A stretch of 64,000 nucleotides of DNA from Rhodocaloribacter litoris (GCF_011682235.2 NZ_CP076718.1:996608-1060607), one strand, 5' to 3'; shown: positions 1 through 9,390, numbered from the stretch's first letter. Numbers and translations are program-made. Notes: generated from the sequence alone by a model not told the origin.

Positions 1-776
1 GCCAGCTCGTTCACCAGCGCAATGTTCACGCTCCGGAAAATGTTCTCCAGCAGCTTCTCCATCTCGGCCACCTTCGGGCTCGAGACCCGGTGCACGTGCG
101 CCACGATCTGCGCCAGCGCCGTCGCCGCCACCTCCGTACAGGCGGCCGTCACCCCGCCCACGACCACCGGCGTGTTGGCCGTCGTGAACTGCCGGTTGCC
201 CGGGTCGATGCGCTCCGGGCTGAAGGCCAGGAAGTAATCCCGGCCCAGCACCAGCCCCCGCTCCCGGGCAACCCGCTCCAGGATCGGCTGCACCAGCCCC
301 TCGGTCGTGTTCGGGTACGTGGTCGACTTCAGCACGACGAGTTGCCCCCGGTGCAGGTGCGGTGCCAGCGCTTCGGTCGCCCTGCGGATGTAGGACGTGT
401 CCGGGTCCTTGTGCTCGGTCACCGGCGTGGGCACGCAGATGAAGACCACGTCGGCCCCGGCGAGCCCCTCGACGTGGTCCGCCGCCCGCAGGCAGCCCGT
501 CTCGACGAGACGGCGCACCAGGGCGTCGTCGAGGTCGGGGTTGTAGTTCTGTCCCGCGTTGAGACGCAGGACGCGTTCCGAATCGAGATCGATCCCCAGG
601 GTCCGGAAGCCGCGGCCGGCGTATTCCACCGCCAGCGGAAGCCCCACATACCCCAGACCAATCACCCCGATGACGGCTTCCCGGCGCTCCAGACGATCGA
701 GGAGCTCCCGGGCAGGAGCCGGGAGGGGGGCAGGCCGAACGCCATCATATACAAGTGTATCCGACTGGAAATGCAT
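1..776 (-). CDS. UDP-N-acetyl-sugar 6-dehydrogenase (WecC/WbpA/TviB type), 3' end beyond window
   Basis: Read on the minus strand from ATG at 776, the frame stays open to the window edge, so about 258 N-terminal residues are visible. It has a Rossmann motif VIGLGYVGLPLA near residues 37-48, the segment VFICVPTPV, then LKSTTYPNTTEG, FSPERIDPGN and a KLLENIFRSVNIALVNEL stretch. These are hallmarks of NAD-dependent dehydrogenases that oxidise C6 of UDP-HexNAc twice to give the uronic acid. The last motif is closer to WbpA/WecC enzymes than to UDP-glucose dehydrogenase. The catalytic cysteine region lies outside the window. With WecB at 8156 the likely product is UDP-ManNAcA, but UDP-GlcNAcA is also possible. 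A strong GGAGG lies about 30 bases upstream of the ATG, so the exact start is uncertain. Confidence 0.9.
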   Translation of the reverse strand, partial: MHFQSDTLVYDGVRPAPLPAPARELLDRLERREAVIGVIGLGYVGLPLAVEYAGRGFRTLGIDLDSERVLRLNAGQNYNPDLDDALVRRLVETGCLRAADHVEGLAGADVVFICVPTPVTEHKDPDTSYIRRATEALAPHLHRGQLVVLKSTTYPNTTEGLVQPILERVARERGLVLGRDYFLAFSPERIDPGNRQFTTANTPVVVGGVTAACTEVAATALAQIVAHVHRVSSPKVAEMEKLLENIFRSVNIALVNEL

Positions 777-816
777 CAGATAGCTCAAAGCAAGTGAATC
801 AAGGCAGCACCTCCCT

Positions 817-2010
817 CTAGGAAACGGACTCATACCGCTCGGCAACCGCCTTGCGCTCATCCCCGGATTCGATTTTCTCCGCTTCGTGTCTCAAATTCGC
901 CTCCCAGTGGGAAGATGCCTTTGTTTCCGAGACGGCGAAACGGCTCTGAATCTCGGGCCGCGTATACGGCTGGCGATAGACTTTGAGCCGGTTCAGCCCG
1001 ACGAACGAAAGAGAAAGCGCCAGTCCGAACAGCAAGAACCCCGTTGTCGGGGAGGCGACCGACATGAACACAGCTATCGTGCCAAAACAGGTTGCAACGG
1101 CATAGAGCAGGAGCACAGCCTGGCGCTGCGGCCACCGCCGGACCATGCGATGGTGGATGTGATCGTTGTCTGGAGCGAAGAGGGCCCGCCCGCTGAGCAG
1201 CCTGCGAATGATCGCAAATCCGGCGTCGAGCAGCGGCAACCCCATCACGGCCACCAGCGTCAGAAACGACAGCAGGGGATCCAGGTGCGCCTGCCCTTCC
1301 AGCGAATAGGCGGCGAGCATGAAGCCGAGAAAGAGGCTGCCCGAGTCCCCCATGAAAATGCGGGCCGGGTTGAAGTTGTAGAAAAGGAAACCGGCCAGCC
1401 CCCCGACCATGACCAGCGCCGGCAGCACAATGGCGGGTCCACCATGGAAGCTGAAGATCAATCCCAGGTAGGCGAAGGCAATGATCGAGACGCCGGCCGC
1501 CAGCCCGTCGAGCCCGTCGATCAGGTTGATGGCATTCATCACCCCCACGAACCAGAGCAACGTCAGGGGGATGGAGAGGAGCATGTGTTGCGCCGGATCG
1601 TCCCCCATGAAAGGCAGGCCCGAGACATCGATGCGGTAGCCTCCGCAGATCAGGGCATAGGCCACCAGGACCTGCACGGCGAACTTATGCCGGAAGCTCA
1701 ACCCGCGAATGTCATCGATGATGCCGGTAACGAGCATCACGAGCGCCCCGCCCCACAGGAGGGGAGACACCGGCTCCCATCGGAAGGAAAGGTAATCTTC
1801 GGAGAAATAGAGCAGCGCTATGCCGACCACATACCCGAAGGCGATCCCAACCCCCCCCAGCGACGGGACGGGGCGAGCGTGCAGTTTCCGCTCTCCGTCG
1901 GGCACATCTACCCACCCCTTGCGGATCGCCAGCCAGCGAACGACCAGCGTAAGAAGCAGCGTCGCTCCGAGCACCAGCGCGAAGATCCCCAGCAGAAAGA
2001 GGTACTCCAT
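817..2010 (-). CDS. UDP-HexNAc:undecaprenyl-phosphate HexNAc-1-phosphate transferase (WecA/TagO family)
   Basis: This 397-residue polytopic membrane protein of the MraY/WecA family has about ten hydrophobic segments. It carries IIDD (97-100), NAINLIDGLDGLAAG (159-173), FMGDSGSLFLGF (219-230) and the HIHHRMV loop (284-290). That His-rich loop is typical of WecA-type enzymes that use UDP-GlcNAc-like donors. The family transfers HexNAc-1-phosphate to undecaprenyl phosphate at the inner face of the membrane and so starts lipid-linked glycan synthesis. It lies about 40 bases upstream of the nucleotide-sugar dehydrogenase, probably in the same transcript. The C-terminal 60 residues are hydrophilic and cytoplasmic. 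This is the only initiating transferase in the window, so it is the best candidate to prime the repeat unit. Confidence 0.93.
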   Translation of the reverse strand: MEYLFLLGIFALVLGATLLLTLVVRWLAIRKGWVDVPDGERKLHARPVPSLGGVGIAFGYVVGIALLYFSEDYLSFRWEPVSPLLWGGALVMLVTGIIDDIRGLSFRHKFAVQVLVAYALICGGYRIDVSGLPFMGDDPAQHMLLSIPLTLLWFVGVMNAINLIDGLDGLAAGVSIIAFAYLGLIFSFHGGPAIVLPALVMVGGLAGFLFYNFNPARIFMGDSGSLFLGFMLAAYSLEGQAHLDPLLSFLTLVAVMGLPLLDAGFAIIRRLLSGRALFAPDNDHIHHRMVRRWPQRQAVLLLYAVATCFGTIAVFMSVASPTTGFLLFGLALSLSFVGLNRLKVYRQPYTRPEIQSRFAVSETKASSHWEANLRHEAEKIESGDERKAVAERYESVS

Positions 2011-2570
2011 AGGCAGGACTGTTTCGACCGCCCCAGGTCATCACACGGATCGAGAACAACACGAGGAGAGAACGTCTGAAAAGGCGAGGATCCGGATACA
2101 ACCTGAGATGTTTTGGGAAGCAGGTGTTGAGACGACGGTGCTCCGTGACCGCTCCCTTCCGGCCCGAAGGAAGAGAACTATGCCACTTTGCTCTGCCCGC
2201 CCCTCAGGGCAATCCCCGGGACGGCTAACGTTTGTTCATTTGGATCAAGGAATAATGGAAAACAGTACTTTCATACACTCGGACCAGGACGGGGACCCAG
2301 CCCTATGATTTTGAAAAAGCGAAACATATGAACAAAGAAAAGGACATAACCAAATTCAGGACGACACACAACAGGTATGTTCTTTACAGATACGTTTCGA
2401 ACCCTTCGCCGGCAGGTGAAAGGACTGTACCTCTGCTTTCCATACACTGCCCGCGACGACGGGGATAGTGTACTACACGGCGAACGGAAAATAAAGCGGC
2501 CTGCAGCGATACGGCCAAATGTTACAATCTCGCTGCCGCCCGGACGAACCCGGGGCAAAGGAAAAGAGAA
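2011..2570. other. Intergenic region upstream of the WecA-like gene
   Basis: This roughly 560-base stretch has no convincing gene. It is visibly richer in A and T than the flanking coding DNA, especially 2220-2470, as expected for a promoter region. A weak minus-strand match to the Bacteroidota promoter (TATGTTTC near 2320-2330) was seen, but its upstream TTG is badly spaced. Short open frames here do not resemble proteins. Confidence 0.4.
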
Positions 2571-2605
2571 GGGCCCTTCCCGCCGGCCGGTTTCGGGAAG
2601 AGCCC
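2571..2605 (-). terminator. Rho-independent terminator for the T9SS protein gene
   Basis: An 11-base stem (GGGCCCTTCCC pairing with GGGAAGAGCCC, one mismatch) closes a 13-base loop. On the minus strand it is followed by a T-rich run (TTCTCTTTTCCTTT). It sits about 65 bases past the stop of the gene at 2672. Confidence 0.75.
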
Positions 2606-2671
2606 TCCGCGCGTTCGTATGGTGCCCGTCCGGCCGGAGTTGCAACACGCTCCCCGGCCGGCCATGGCGGT

Positions 2672-3661
2672 TTACCGGACAAGCAGGGCGGTGCGGGTCA
2701 CCTCGAAACTTTCCCCCCGTGCCCGGATCAGGTACAACCCGCTGCCCAGGCCGGTGCCCGAAAGCACCAGTTCCTGCCGTCGTCCCGGCGTGAGTTCACC
2801 GGCATAGAGCGTCTGCACGCGCCGGCCGAGGGCATCATAGACGGCCACCTCGACCCGTTCCCGGCGTGCCACTTCCAGGTCCAGGCGCGTCTCCGGGTTG
2901 AACGGGTTCGGATAGGCCGCACTCAGAAGGTACCCGTCCGGCAACCCGACCGACACGCTCACCTCGGCCGAATAGGCAAAGCTGCCGTCGAAGTCGACCT
3001 GCCGGAGGCGGAAACGATGCGTACCCGCCGGCAGGGCCTCGACGCGGTGCCGGTAGGTTCGGGCCTCGTTCGTGGAGCCGTGCCCTTCCACGAAGGCCAG
3101 CGGCGTGAAGGCCGTGTCCCGGGCCGCCGCGTGCTCAACCCAGAAGCCGGCGTTGTTCGTCTCGGAAAGCGTGCGCCAGACGAGCACGGCATCCCGGCCG
3201 TCGGCCAGGGCATCGAACTGCGCCAGTTCCACCGGGAGCGCGGCTCCGGTGCTGATGCTCTCCATGACCTCGATCTCGCTGGTGGTGTAGACGCCGTCCC
3301 CGGACGCATACGTCACCACCACATCATCCACGCTTTCATCAACCGAAGGACGATACACGCTGTACGCGATGGATGCACCTTCCGGCAAGCCCGGATCACC
3401 CGTAAGCGGGTTCTCGCCCCATACGGTGATGCTGGCAGCCTCCCCTTTCTTGAAGGTGACCTGCCCGACACAGAGGGCCCCGTAACGCGCAGTGATGACA
3501 TCACCGGTCTGCAAATCCGTGGTCACGCTGGCGGGCACAACCACCAGCGCACTCTTTCCGGTCTTACAGGCACAACCGGCCTCCGTACCGCATTCATTGG
3601 TCTGTGCTATCAGCGGATTGGCGAGAACAAACGCGAAAAGGAAAAGCACTACTCCTTTCAT
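2672..3661 (-). CDS. Secreted T9SS type A sorting domain protein
   Basis: This 329-residue protein has a short signal peptide ending near ANPLIAQ (residues 14-20). A unique N-terminal part of about 120 residues, with several cysteines, matches no family I know. From about residue 140 it has the Rhodothermota-style T9SS tail: LPVELAQFDALADGRD, then RFRLRQVDFDGSFAYS, then AYPNPFNPETRL and a final GLYLIRARG strand. Such tails direct export through the type IX system and attachment to, or release from, the cell surface. An AGGTG ribosome-binding site precedes the ATG. It has its own candidate promoter and terminator, so it is probably a single transcription unit. Its N-terminal role is unknown. 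Confidence 0.88.
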   Translation of the reverse strand: MKGVVLFLFAFVLANPLIAQTNECGTEAGCACKTGKSALVVVPASVTTDLQTGDVITARYGALCVGQVTFKKGEAASITVWGENPLTGDPGLPEGASIAYSVYRPSVDESVDDVVVTYASGDGVYTTSEIEVMESISTGAALPVELAQFDALADGRDAVLVWRTLSETNNAGFWVEHAAARDTAFTPLAFVEGHGSTNEARTYRHRVEALPAGTHRFRLRQVDFDGSFAYSAEVSVSVGLPDGYLLSAAYPNPFNPETRLDLEVARRERVEVAVYDALGRRVQTLYAGELTPGRRQELVLSGTGLGSGLYLIRARGESFEVTRTALLVR

Positions 3662-3795
3662 GACACCTGCCGATCTTGATCCCCCTCACCGACTGCACTG
3701 GAACCCTCCAGGATAGCGGCGAAGTGTTGTTTGTTTTCACGTTAGCCTTGCGGCGTTCGCTTACGGGATCAGTATCGGCATGGCTGAAGAGTCGA

Positions 3796-3828
3796 TTAAA
3801 CCATAACCTTCTCTTTTTTATGGCAAAA
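3796..3828 (-). promoter_or_regulatory. Candidate Bacteroidota-type promoter
   Basis: On the minus strand a TTTTG is followed after 18 bases by TATGGTTT. This approximates the TTG / TAnnTTTG promoter of Bacteroidota, about 135 bases before the start at 3661. The -7 element is imperfect. Confidence 0.25.
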
Positions 3829-3878
3829 GCATGACACCCGGAATCATCGTTTTAACCCATATTTAACACAGCAAAAAA

Positions 3879-3907
3879 GGGGAGCCTCACCGGACGTGAG
3901 GTTCCCC
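3879..3907 (-). terminator. Rho-independent terminator for the large secreted enzyme gene
   Basis: A 12-base stem (GGGGAGCCTCAC with GTGAGGTTCCCC, one mismatch) and 5-base loop are followed on the minus strand by TTTTTT. It lies about 80 bases past the stop at 3986. Confidence 0.85.
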
Positions 3908-3985
3908 TTTCTCGAACGCGAAGACGGTCTATCCGACGATGCGCCGCGTGACGGGCATCGCCACTGGACGCGTGACGCGTCCACC

Positions 3986-6900
3986 TTACGGACTCAAGGG
4001 ATAGGTCAACACGGCCACCCCGGAAACATACATGCGGTATCCCTGTCCCGGTTTCATGGTGCCGATGTCGTTGATCCCGAACTCGGGGTAATAGATGCGC
4101 CCGAGGTTGTCGATCACGACCACGAGCTTGTCTGCGATCGAGGCCAGGGCCGTTTCCAAAGGCATCTCTTGTGCGGGCAGGAAAGGCACGAGGTTCCACC
4201 CGGTCGTCAGGTTGATCGGCATGGCGACCGGGGAGATCGGCGTCCCCTCGACCGTCAGCGTGGCCGCCGCCCGGGTGTTGACCTCATAGGCCTCAAGCAG
4301 ATTCCACGTTCCGATGTCGTTGATGCCGAACTCGGGATAGTAGACCTTTCCCGTGTTGTTCTGCACCAGGACGAGCTGGTCCCCCAGACCGGCCAGCAGC
4401 GTCTCAACGGCGAGGTTGGTGGGCGACACATTGAGCGAGACGGTGTTCCAGCCTGCCGCGAGCGTAAGGGTCTGGGTCGTGGTCTCGCCTCCCTCGACGT
4501 CATCCGGCTCGGTGGTCGTGATGGTGTACTGCAGCGACTTGTTCGTCGGCATCGAGATCGCCGTGCCAGGGTTGCCGTGCAGGTCGAAATGCACGGTACG
4601 GACACTGGTCTTGGTCTGGTACGGATCGTAATAGATCTGTGTGGAAAGCCGCACTCGCTGGGCTCCCTCGGGAAAACCGACATAAACGTACTGTGGTCCC
4701 TCTCCCAGAAGAAAGTCCCGCCCCAAACGGAGTTTGGTGGTCGTTACGATTTCAGGGATACCATCGCCATTCTGATCTTCCGGCATGGGCTTCCAGGAAG
4801 AACCATTCCAATATTCTATGGTAGTATCATTTAGATACATTTGCGGTTTATCTCCTGGGGTAGAGCTTGTCATTCGCAAGAATACGGGAATAGAAGCCCA
4901 CAGCTCAGTGATCATGTCCGTAGCATCTGAGATAATGGTATGCGTTACACGAGCACCGTTGGAAAGAGCCTCTATCTTGTTCTCAATGATCACTTGCCCC
5001 TCAAGCTCGTAACCTGTCTCCTCACCGGATTTCTTCGAAGTTACATCCACACTTGGATCGTTGAAAAAATTCTTCACAGTCACGCTAGGCGGAAAACGAT
5101 TTAAGTCAAATACTGCGGTTCGTTGGAGATGCTGCCCTCGTAAGTGCAAAGTACTAAATCCCTTGCCAAACTCATCTTTTCCCCAGACATGGTGACCCGC
5201 TTTATAATCAAGGTTATCCCAGCACCCGGAGTCTTCAGTATTGCCATCACATCCCCCTTTACCATGACGATTGATAAGAATGACGCCAGTCGTTTCTGTC
5301 CAAAAGGTTTCGATTTTTCCTCCATACCATCCACCATAACCACCCTGGCGAGATTGAGCCTCCACAAAAAAACCCCAATCACGCACCCCATCGGTGTTCT
5401 TGTAGGCCCAGTACTCGTAGCCCGTTGGTGGGCCACCAAATACCTTGCTATAATAATAGCCAGAACGAGCAATTGGAGGGTAGCTATTATTCGTACCTTC
5501 AAGCGCTTTCAAACGCGAATACCATCCTTTTGCGGGGACATATTCGGTTTCCTTTACCCATGGCGACCACCCATTCCATTCTCTTGGAGTACCCACATAA
5601 ACTGCCTGCATCTCAGATGTACGCTCAACTAAATACTCCGCAATATCCCTGATCATATTAATTCTTGATGGCAGCAAGGGATTGTGCTCATTTCTATAAA
5701 CTCCTTCATACGCCAATTCGTTAGGGAAAAGATCAGCTATAACTTTGTATTTGACCCCTGATGCCTGACCCAAGGGCACACCTGCACCCGTACGCCCTAC
5801 ATATCCGGCTCCACCGTGATACTTATAAGCTGTTCTTGGTCCCTTATTGTTTTGCCAGATTCCTGGTTCGTAAAACATCTGATAGAGGCGAAATTCTTCC
5901 ATTCGACGGATAACTTCAACCATAAACTGCCACTCTGATGGTATCGCACCTGTATTCCGATCTAGGACTGCAGCCACGGCTCCTGTCAAATGATAAAGAG
6001 ATTCTCCACCATAGAAAATGTCAGGCTGATCCCCCTCCATAATGTATCCTGTTGGGCTAAAGACTCCTCCTCTTGGCTCTGTGCCATCCAAAGGAAACAC
6101 TTTATGCTTTGTCTCCAATTCTCCATCTGGGTAACCAAAAAGCCAGCGTTTGACGGCCTGCACTGCTTTAGCCTTAAGTTCTGGATTATTTGTGGCCATG
6201 TAAAATTCTGCTGCACCGTGAATGAAGAACATATCCATGTTGGTATTCACAGCTCGCGGCGCCATATCACTAGTAAGTGCGTGATCAAGGAAATAACCCA
6301 TACCTTCCTCAAAGGCATCACGCACATTCTGCGGCATAACTTCTCCGGCCCAGCGATAAGCTTCAGCCCAGCTAAGGAAAGCTTTCCCAAACATGTCTCC
6401 CCAAGCAGCATAATTATTACTCAAAAGATCTTGGTGATACATTATCATGTCCACGATAGCTACTATCATAGCGCGGCGTCCCATGGCTGGATCTTTGTAG
6501 TATGGGTTACCTTGACCTCCTCCAGATAGAGGAATATCCAAATTATAAATCTGAGCTGGCTCATTAGCCCAACTACGAGCAGGATTGCCACCATATTCGC
6601 TTCCAGGCTCATGCCATATGCGCACTACACCTGTAGCTTCAATACCTTTGCCATTACCTGCATCCAACACATACCACTCTGGTTCTCCACGAACGACACG
6701 ACTTGTTGTCAAGTTTCCTGTTGCAATCCAAAGATCAGCAAGTTCATCATCGGTTAGAATATCCGGATCAAAAGTAAAAGATTTACCCATATCTAAAGCC
6801 ACATCTTCTACAGCAATAGTTTCAAGCCAATCGTATAAGGTAACTTGATATGAATATGTTTGAGGCAGGAGAGCATCCCGATTAAACCCAGGGTCACCAA

Positions 6901-7831
6901 TATTGAATGCTAATGCCATGTTCACATAATAGTCTAATGGCTCTAGCTTATCGTACTCATCGTAAATTATAACCTCAGAAATAAGACCCGTAAAATTATT
7001 ACCACCTACTTCAACATCATCCCCCTCCCTTTCTAAGGCACAATCAGCATCATCAGTCCAAGTCTTGGTTTTCATGAGTGTATTACTTTGCCAAAACTCC
7101 ACCGTATTCAATCCATTTCGCATTACGATGGGAAGAAAGGCTGCCTCCGAAAAAGGAGTAGGACCTATATCTGGTTTACATTTATTAGTATTGACATAAC
7201 TTTGAACTCCTCTGTAAGCCAAACCTTCATGAGCCCTAAGCCGGGAGGAAACCTGTATCATCGTCGGCTCACGCGATGTATCGCCCGTTCTCTGAACGAG
7301 TGCAGCCAACATATAGTCTGTAGTAGAGATCGGTTTTTGCAGATCTTGTACACTAAGCTTTGTGTCTACTAGTCCTCTAGGGTTGTCACTCGCCCGAAGA
7401 AAGAGAATAGTAGGATCATCTGTGTCAGACTTGATCATAACGCCATTTTCCACAACAATCGGCTGTGCACCAGGATCAGACTGACTGACATGCGCTCCAT
7501 TACCACTCTGGTCGTACCATTTCACCACATATCCGTCTCCAGCTCCTACAAACGCAAGAAGGGCTGCTTCGTCAATGAGCCCATCAGCACCAAAGCCGAT
7601 GTCCTGCTCGGCGTTGTCGCTCGAGCGACGCACCCGGATGACCGGGCCGTCATACGAGCTGGAGAGCTTGCGCAGGCTGTAGGCAGCGTAGGCGTCGGGA
7701 TAGTCGTCAAGCAAGTAGGACTGGGCTGCGGCGGGAGACATACCGCAAACCAGCAGCAGGAGACACCCCACCACATACCCCGCCAACATACCCTGCCGCC
7801 GGGTGGAAAATTTTTTCCGCACCGTTTCCAT
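3986..7831 (-). CDS. Large secreted putative polysaccharide-active enzyme (LamG-like + toroid + C-terminal repeats)
   Basis: Starting at the ATG at 7831 gives about 1,281 residues with a classical signal peptide (KKFSTRR, hydrophobic core, cleavage near AAAQS). The frame extends to an ATG at 7888. Residues 25-320 resemble the LamG-like arabinofuranosidase-B-type domain common in Bacteroidota (DAYAAYSLRKLSS, VVKWYDQSGNGAHV). Residues 400-850 are rich in W, Y and G and predicted helical, and look like an alpha/alpha toroid followed by a beta-rich region, as in several polysaccharide lyases. I cannot assign a CAZy family. Residues 1115-1281 are two copies of an 80-residue repeat containing YYPEFGINDIGT. 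The middle (about 4750-7560) is visibly AT-rich while both ends are GC-rich. A role in turnover of the polymer made by this locus is inference. Confidence 0.8.
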   Translation of the reverse strand: METVRKKFSTRRQGMLAGYVVGCLLLLVCGMSPAAAQSYLLDDYPDAYAAYSLRKLSSSYDGPVIRVRRSSDNAEQDIGFGADGLIDEAALLAFVGAGDGYVVKWYDQSGNGAHVSQSDPGAQPIVVENGVMIKSDTDDPTILFLRASDNPRGLVDTKLSVQDLQKPISTTDYMLAALVQRTGDTSREPTMIQVSSRLRAHEGLAYRGVQSYVNTNKCKPDIGPTPFSEAAFLPIVMRNGLNTVEFWQSNTLMKTKTWTDDADCALEREGDDVEVGGNNFTGLISEVIIYDEYDKLEPLDYYVNMALAFNIGDPGFNRDALLPQTYSYQVTLYDWLETIAVEDVALDMGKSFTFDPDILTDDELADLWIATGNLTTSRVVRGEPEWYVLDAGNGKGIEATGVVRIWHEPGSEYGGNPARSWANEPAQIYNLDIPLSGGGQGNPYYKDPAMGRRAMIVAIVDMIMYHQDLLSNNYAAWGDMFGKAFLSWAEAYRWAGEVMPQNVRDAFEEGMGYFLDHALTSDMAPRAVNTNMDMFFIHGAAEFYMATNNPELKAKAVQAVKRWLFGYPDGELETKHKVFPLDGTEPRGGVFSPTGYIMEGDQPDIFYGGESLYHLTGAVAAVLDRNTGAIPSEWQFMVEVIRRMEEFRLYQMFYEPGIWQNNKGPRTAYKYHGGAGYVGRTGAGVPLGQASGVKYKVIADLFPNELAYEGVYRNEHNPLLPSRINMIRDIAEYLVERTSEMQAVYVGTPREWNGWSPWVKETEYVPAKGWYSRLKALEGTNNSYPPIARSGYYYSKVFGGPPTGYEYWAYKNTDGVRDWGFFVEAQSRQGGYGGWYGGKIETFWTETTGVILINRHGKGGCDGNTEDSGCWDNLDYKAGHHVWGKDEFGKGFSTLHLRGQHLQRTAVFDLNRFPPSVTVKNFFNDPSVDVTSKKSGEETGYELEGQVIIENKIEALSNGARVTHTIISDATDMITELWASIPVFLRMTSSTPGDKPQMYLNDTTIEYWNGSSWKPMPEDQNGDGIPEIVTTTKLRLGRDFLLGEGPQYVYVGFPEGAQRVRLSTQIYYDPYQTKTSVRTVHFDLHGNPGTAISMPTNKSLQYTITTTEPDDVEGGETTTQTLTLAAGWNTVSLNVSPTNLAVETLLAGLGDQLVLVQNNTGKVYYPEFGINDIGTWNLLEAYEVNTRAAATLTVEGTPISPVAMPINLTTGWNLVPFLPAQEMPLETALASIADKLVVVIDNLGRIYYPEFGINDIGTMKPGQGYRMYVSGVAVLTYPLSP
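3989..4470 (-). repeat. Two tandem copies of a C-terminal protein repeat
   Basis: Two units (about 3989-4210 and 4240-4470) each encode a GWN start, a VV/LV-x-DN/QN-x-G strand and the shared YYPEFGINDIGT. The shared motif is also nearly identical in DNA. They look like a surface-attachment or carbohydrate-binding repeat rather than a standard T9SS tail. Confidence 0.7.
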
Positions 7832-8071
7832 CGAGGATGACGTGTTGTTGCCTGCCATAATGTCGATCCAGCACATTCCCATGGTCACAAACTACGGTAA
7901 AGACGGTTTTTGGGCCGTGTTCCAAGGTGGGTTAAGACCTGCGGCTAACATCGTCCCCCCGCTCGAGCAGCTTTAATACCATAGCCGGGAAAATGGGGTG
8001 GGAATCTTTCCCGACCTTCGGCGTCACCGGGGCCGGAGAGGCGCCACATGCCCCGCGTCATGTCAAAGAAA

Positions 8072-8101
8072 AGGGCGAAGCGGTACCTACCGCCTCGCCC
8101 T
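8072..8101 (-). terminator. Rho-independent terminator of the WecB operon
   Basis: A 14-base stem (AGGGCGAAGCGGTA with TACCGCCTCGCCCT, one mismatch) and tiny loop are followed on the minus strand by TTTTCTTT. It lies 55 bases after the WecB stop and marks the end of the 8156-20368 block. Confidence 0.85.
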
Positions 8102-8155
8102 CAACAGGGGCAGATGTATAGTATAAAGCAAGACTGTCCCGCAGAGGTCACACAG

Positions 8156-9307
8156 CTATGGCGAGTTTGTAACGACTTCTGAACCTTCGAGCACCCCGGC
8201 CAGGACCTCCACGATGCGCCGGGCGGCCTGGCCGTCCCAGAGCGGCGGAATCCGCCCCGTTTCGTACACGCCGGCCCGCAACGCCGTCACGCACCGGGCA
8301 ATGCGATCGGAGTCGAGCGGCATCAGGGCGTTGGTCCCCAGCTCGATCGTGACGGGACGCTCGGTGTTCTCGCGGAGCGTCAGGCAGGGAACCTGCAGGT
8401 ACGTCGTCTCCTCCTGGATGCCGCCCGAGTCGGTCACGACCACGGCGGCGTGCTCCATCAGACGGAGAAATTCCAGGTAGCCCAGCGGATCGAGCAGGTG
8501 CAGGCGAGGGACGGCGGCCAGCCGGCCAGCCAGATCAAAGTCGGCGAAGCGGTTGCGCGTGCGCGGGTGGATGGGGAAGACGACGGGCAACTGTTCGGTG
8601 AGGGCTTCGAGCGTTTCGAGCAGCTTCTGCAGCCCTTCTTCCCGGTCCACGTTGGAGGGGCGGTGCATCGTCATGAGCACGTAGCCGCCGGGCTTGAGGC
8701 CAAGGTCCTCCAGGATGGTCGTCCGGGCGGCCTTCTCGCGGAACTGCACCAGCGCGTCGATCATCACGTTGCCGACGAAGAAGATCTTCTCCTCCGGCAC
8801 GCCCTCGGCACGGAGGTTGTCCAGCCCGCTCTGTTCGGTGACAAAGAGGAAGTCCGAGACGGCGTCGGTGGCGATGCGGTTGATCTCCTCGGGCATCGTG
8901 CGGTCGCCGCTGCGCAGGCCGGCCTCGACGTGCGCCACGGGCACATGGCACTTCGCCGCCACCAGGCTGCACGCCAGGGTCGAGTTGACGTCGCCGACGA
9001 CCACCACCAGATCGGGCCGCTCGTCGAGGACGATCCGCTCGAAGGCCACCATCACGCGGGCGGTCTGCTCGGCGTGCGTGCCGCTGCCGACGCCCAGGTA
9101 GACGTGCGGCTCGGGCATCTCGAGCTGGCGGAAGAAGATGTCGCTCATCCGGGCGTCGTAGTGCTGGCCCGTGTGGACGATGCGCGAGGCAAACGCCGGG
9201 TGTGCCTCGAAGGCCCGGTGCAGCGGCGCCACCTTCATGAAGTTCGGCCGCGCCCCGACCACGTTCAGCACTTTGATTTTGTCCCTGACTCCTTCGAAAA
9301 TGCTCAT
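8156..9307 (-). CDS. wecB: UDP-N-acetylglucosamine 2-epimerase (non-hydrolysing)
   Basis: This 383-residue protein starts at the ATG at 9307. It shows the family's VVGARPNFMKVAPL near residue 15, VHTGQHYDARMSDIFF, VVGDVNSTLACSLVA, HVEAGLRSGDRTMPEEINR, MHRPSNVD, and the substrate-binding segment TDSGGIQEETTYL. It interconverts UDP-GlcNAc and UDP-ManNAc in the cytoplasm. With the dehydrogenase at the left edge it would supply UDP-ManNAcA. It is the last gene before a strong terminator. An in-frame extension runs far upstream through the neighbouring glycosyltransferase but encodes only arginine/glycine-rich shadow sequence, so I reject it. Confidence 0.95.
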   Translation of the reverse strand: MSIFEGVRDKIKVLNVVGARPNFMKVAPLHRAFEAHPAFASRIVHTGQHYDARMSDIFFRQLEMPEPHVYLGVGSGTHAEQTARVMVAFERIVLDERPDLVVVVGDVNSTLACSLVAAKCHVPVAHVEAGLRSGDRTMPEEINRIATDAVSDFLFVTEQSGLDNLRAEGVPEEKIFFVGNVMIDALVQFREKAARTTILEDLGLKPGGYVLMTMHRPSNVDREEGLQKLLETLEALTEQLPVVFPIHPRTRNRFADFDLAGRLAAVPRLHLLDPLGYLEFLRLMEHAAVVVTDSGGIQEETTYLQVPCLTLRENTERPVTIELGTNALMPLDSDRIARCVTALRAGVYETGRIPPLWDGQAARRIVEVLAGVLEGSEVVTNSP

Positions 9308-9390
9308 GCTTGTCTCGTTTCTTTCGTCTGATTTCGTACCATTTTTCGAGGAATACGCGCAATGAGCCCGGTGCTGGTCCAGCCGGGTCT

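Noticed and set aside
419-661. 80-codon minus-strand frame near the left edge
   Set aside because: It is an out-of-frame shadow of the nucleotide-sugar dehydrogenase, whose true frame runs off the window end.
2270-2400. Candidate promoter for the WecA-like gene
   Set aside because: TATGTTTC resembles the -7 element, but the nearest suitable TTG is about 22 bases away and the consensus G is missing.
2519-3679. 386-codon plus-strand frame opposite the T9SS protein
   Set aside because: It is antisense to a gene with signal peptide, T9SS tail, ribosome-binding site and terminator.
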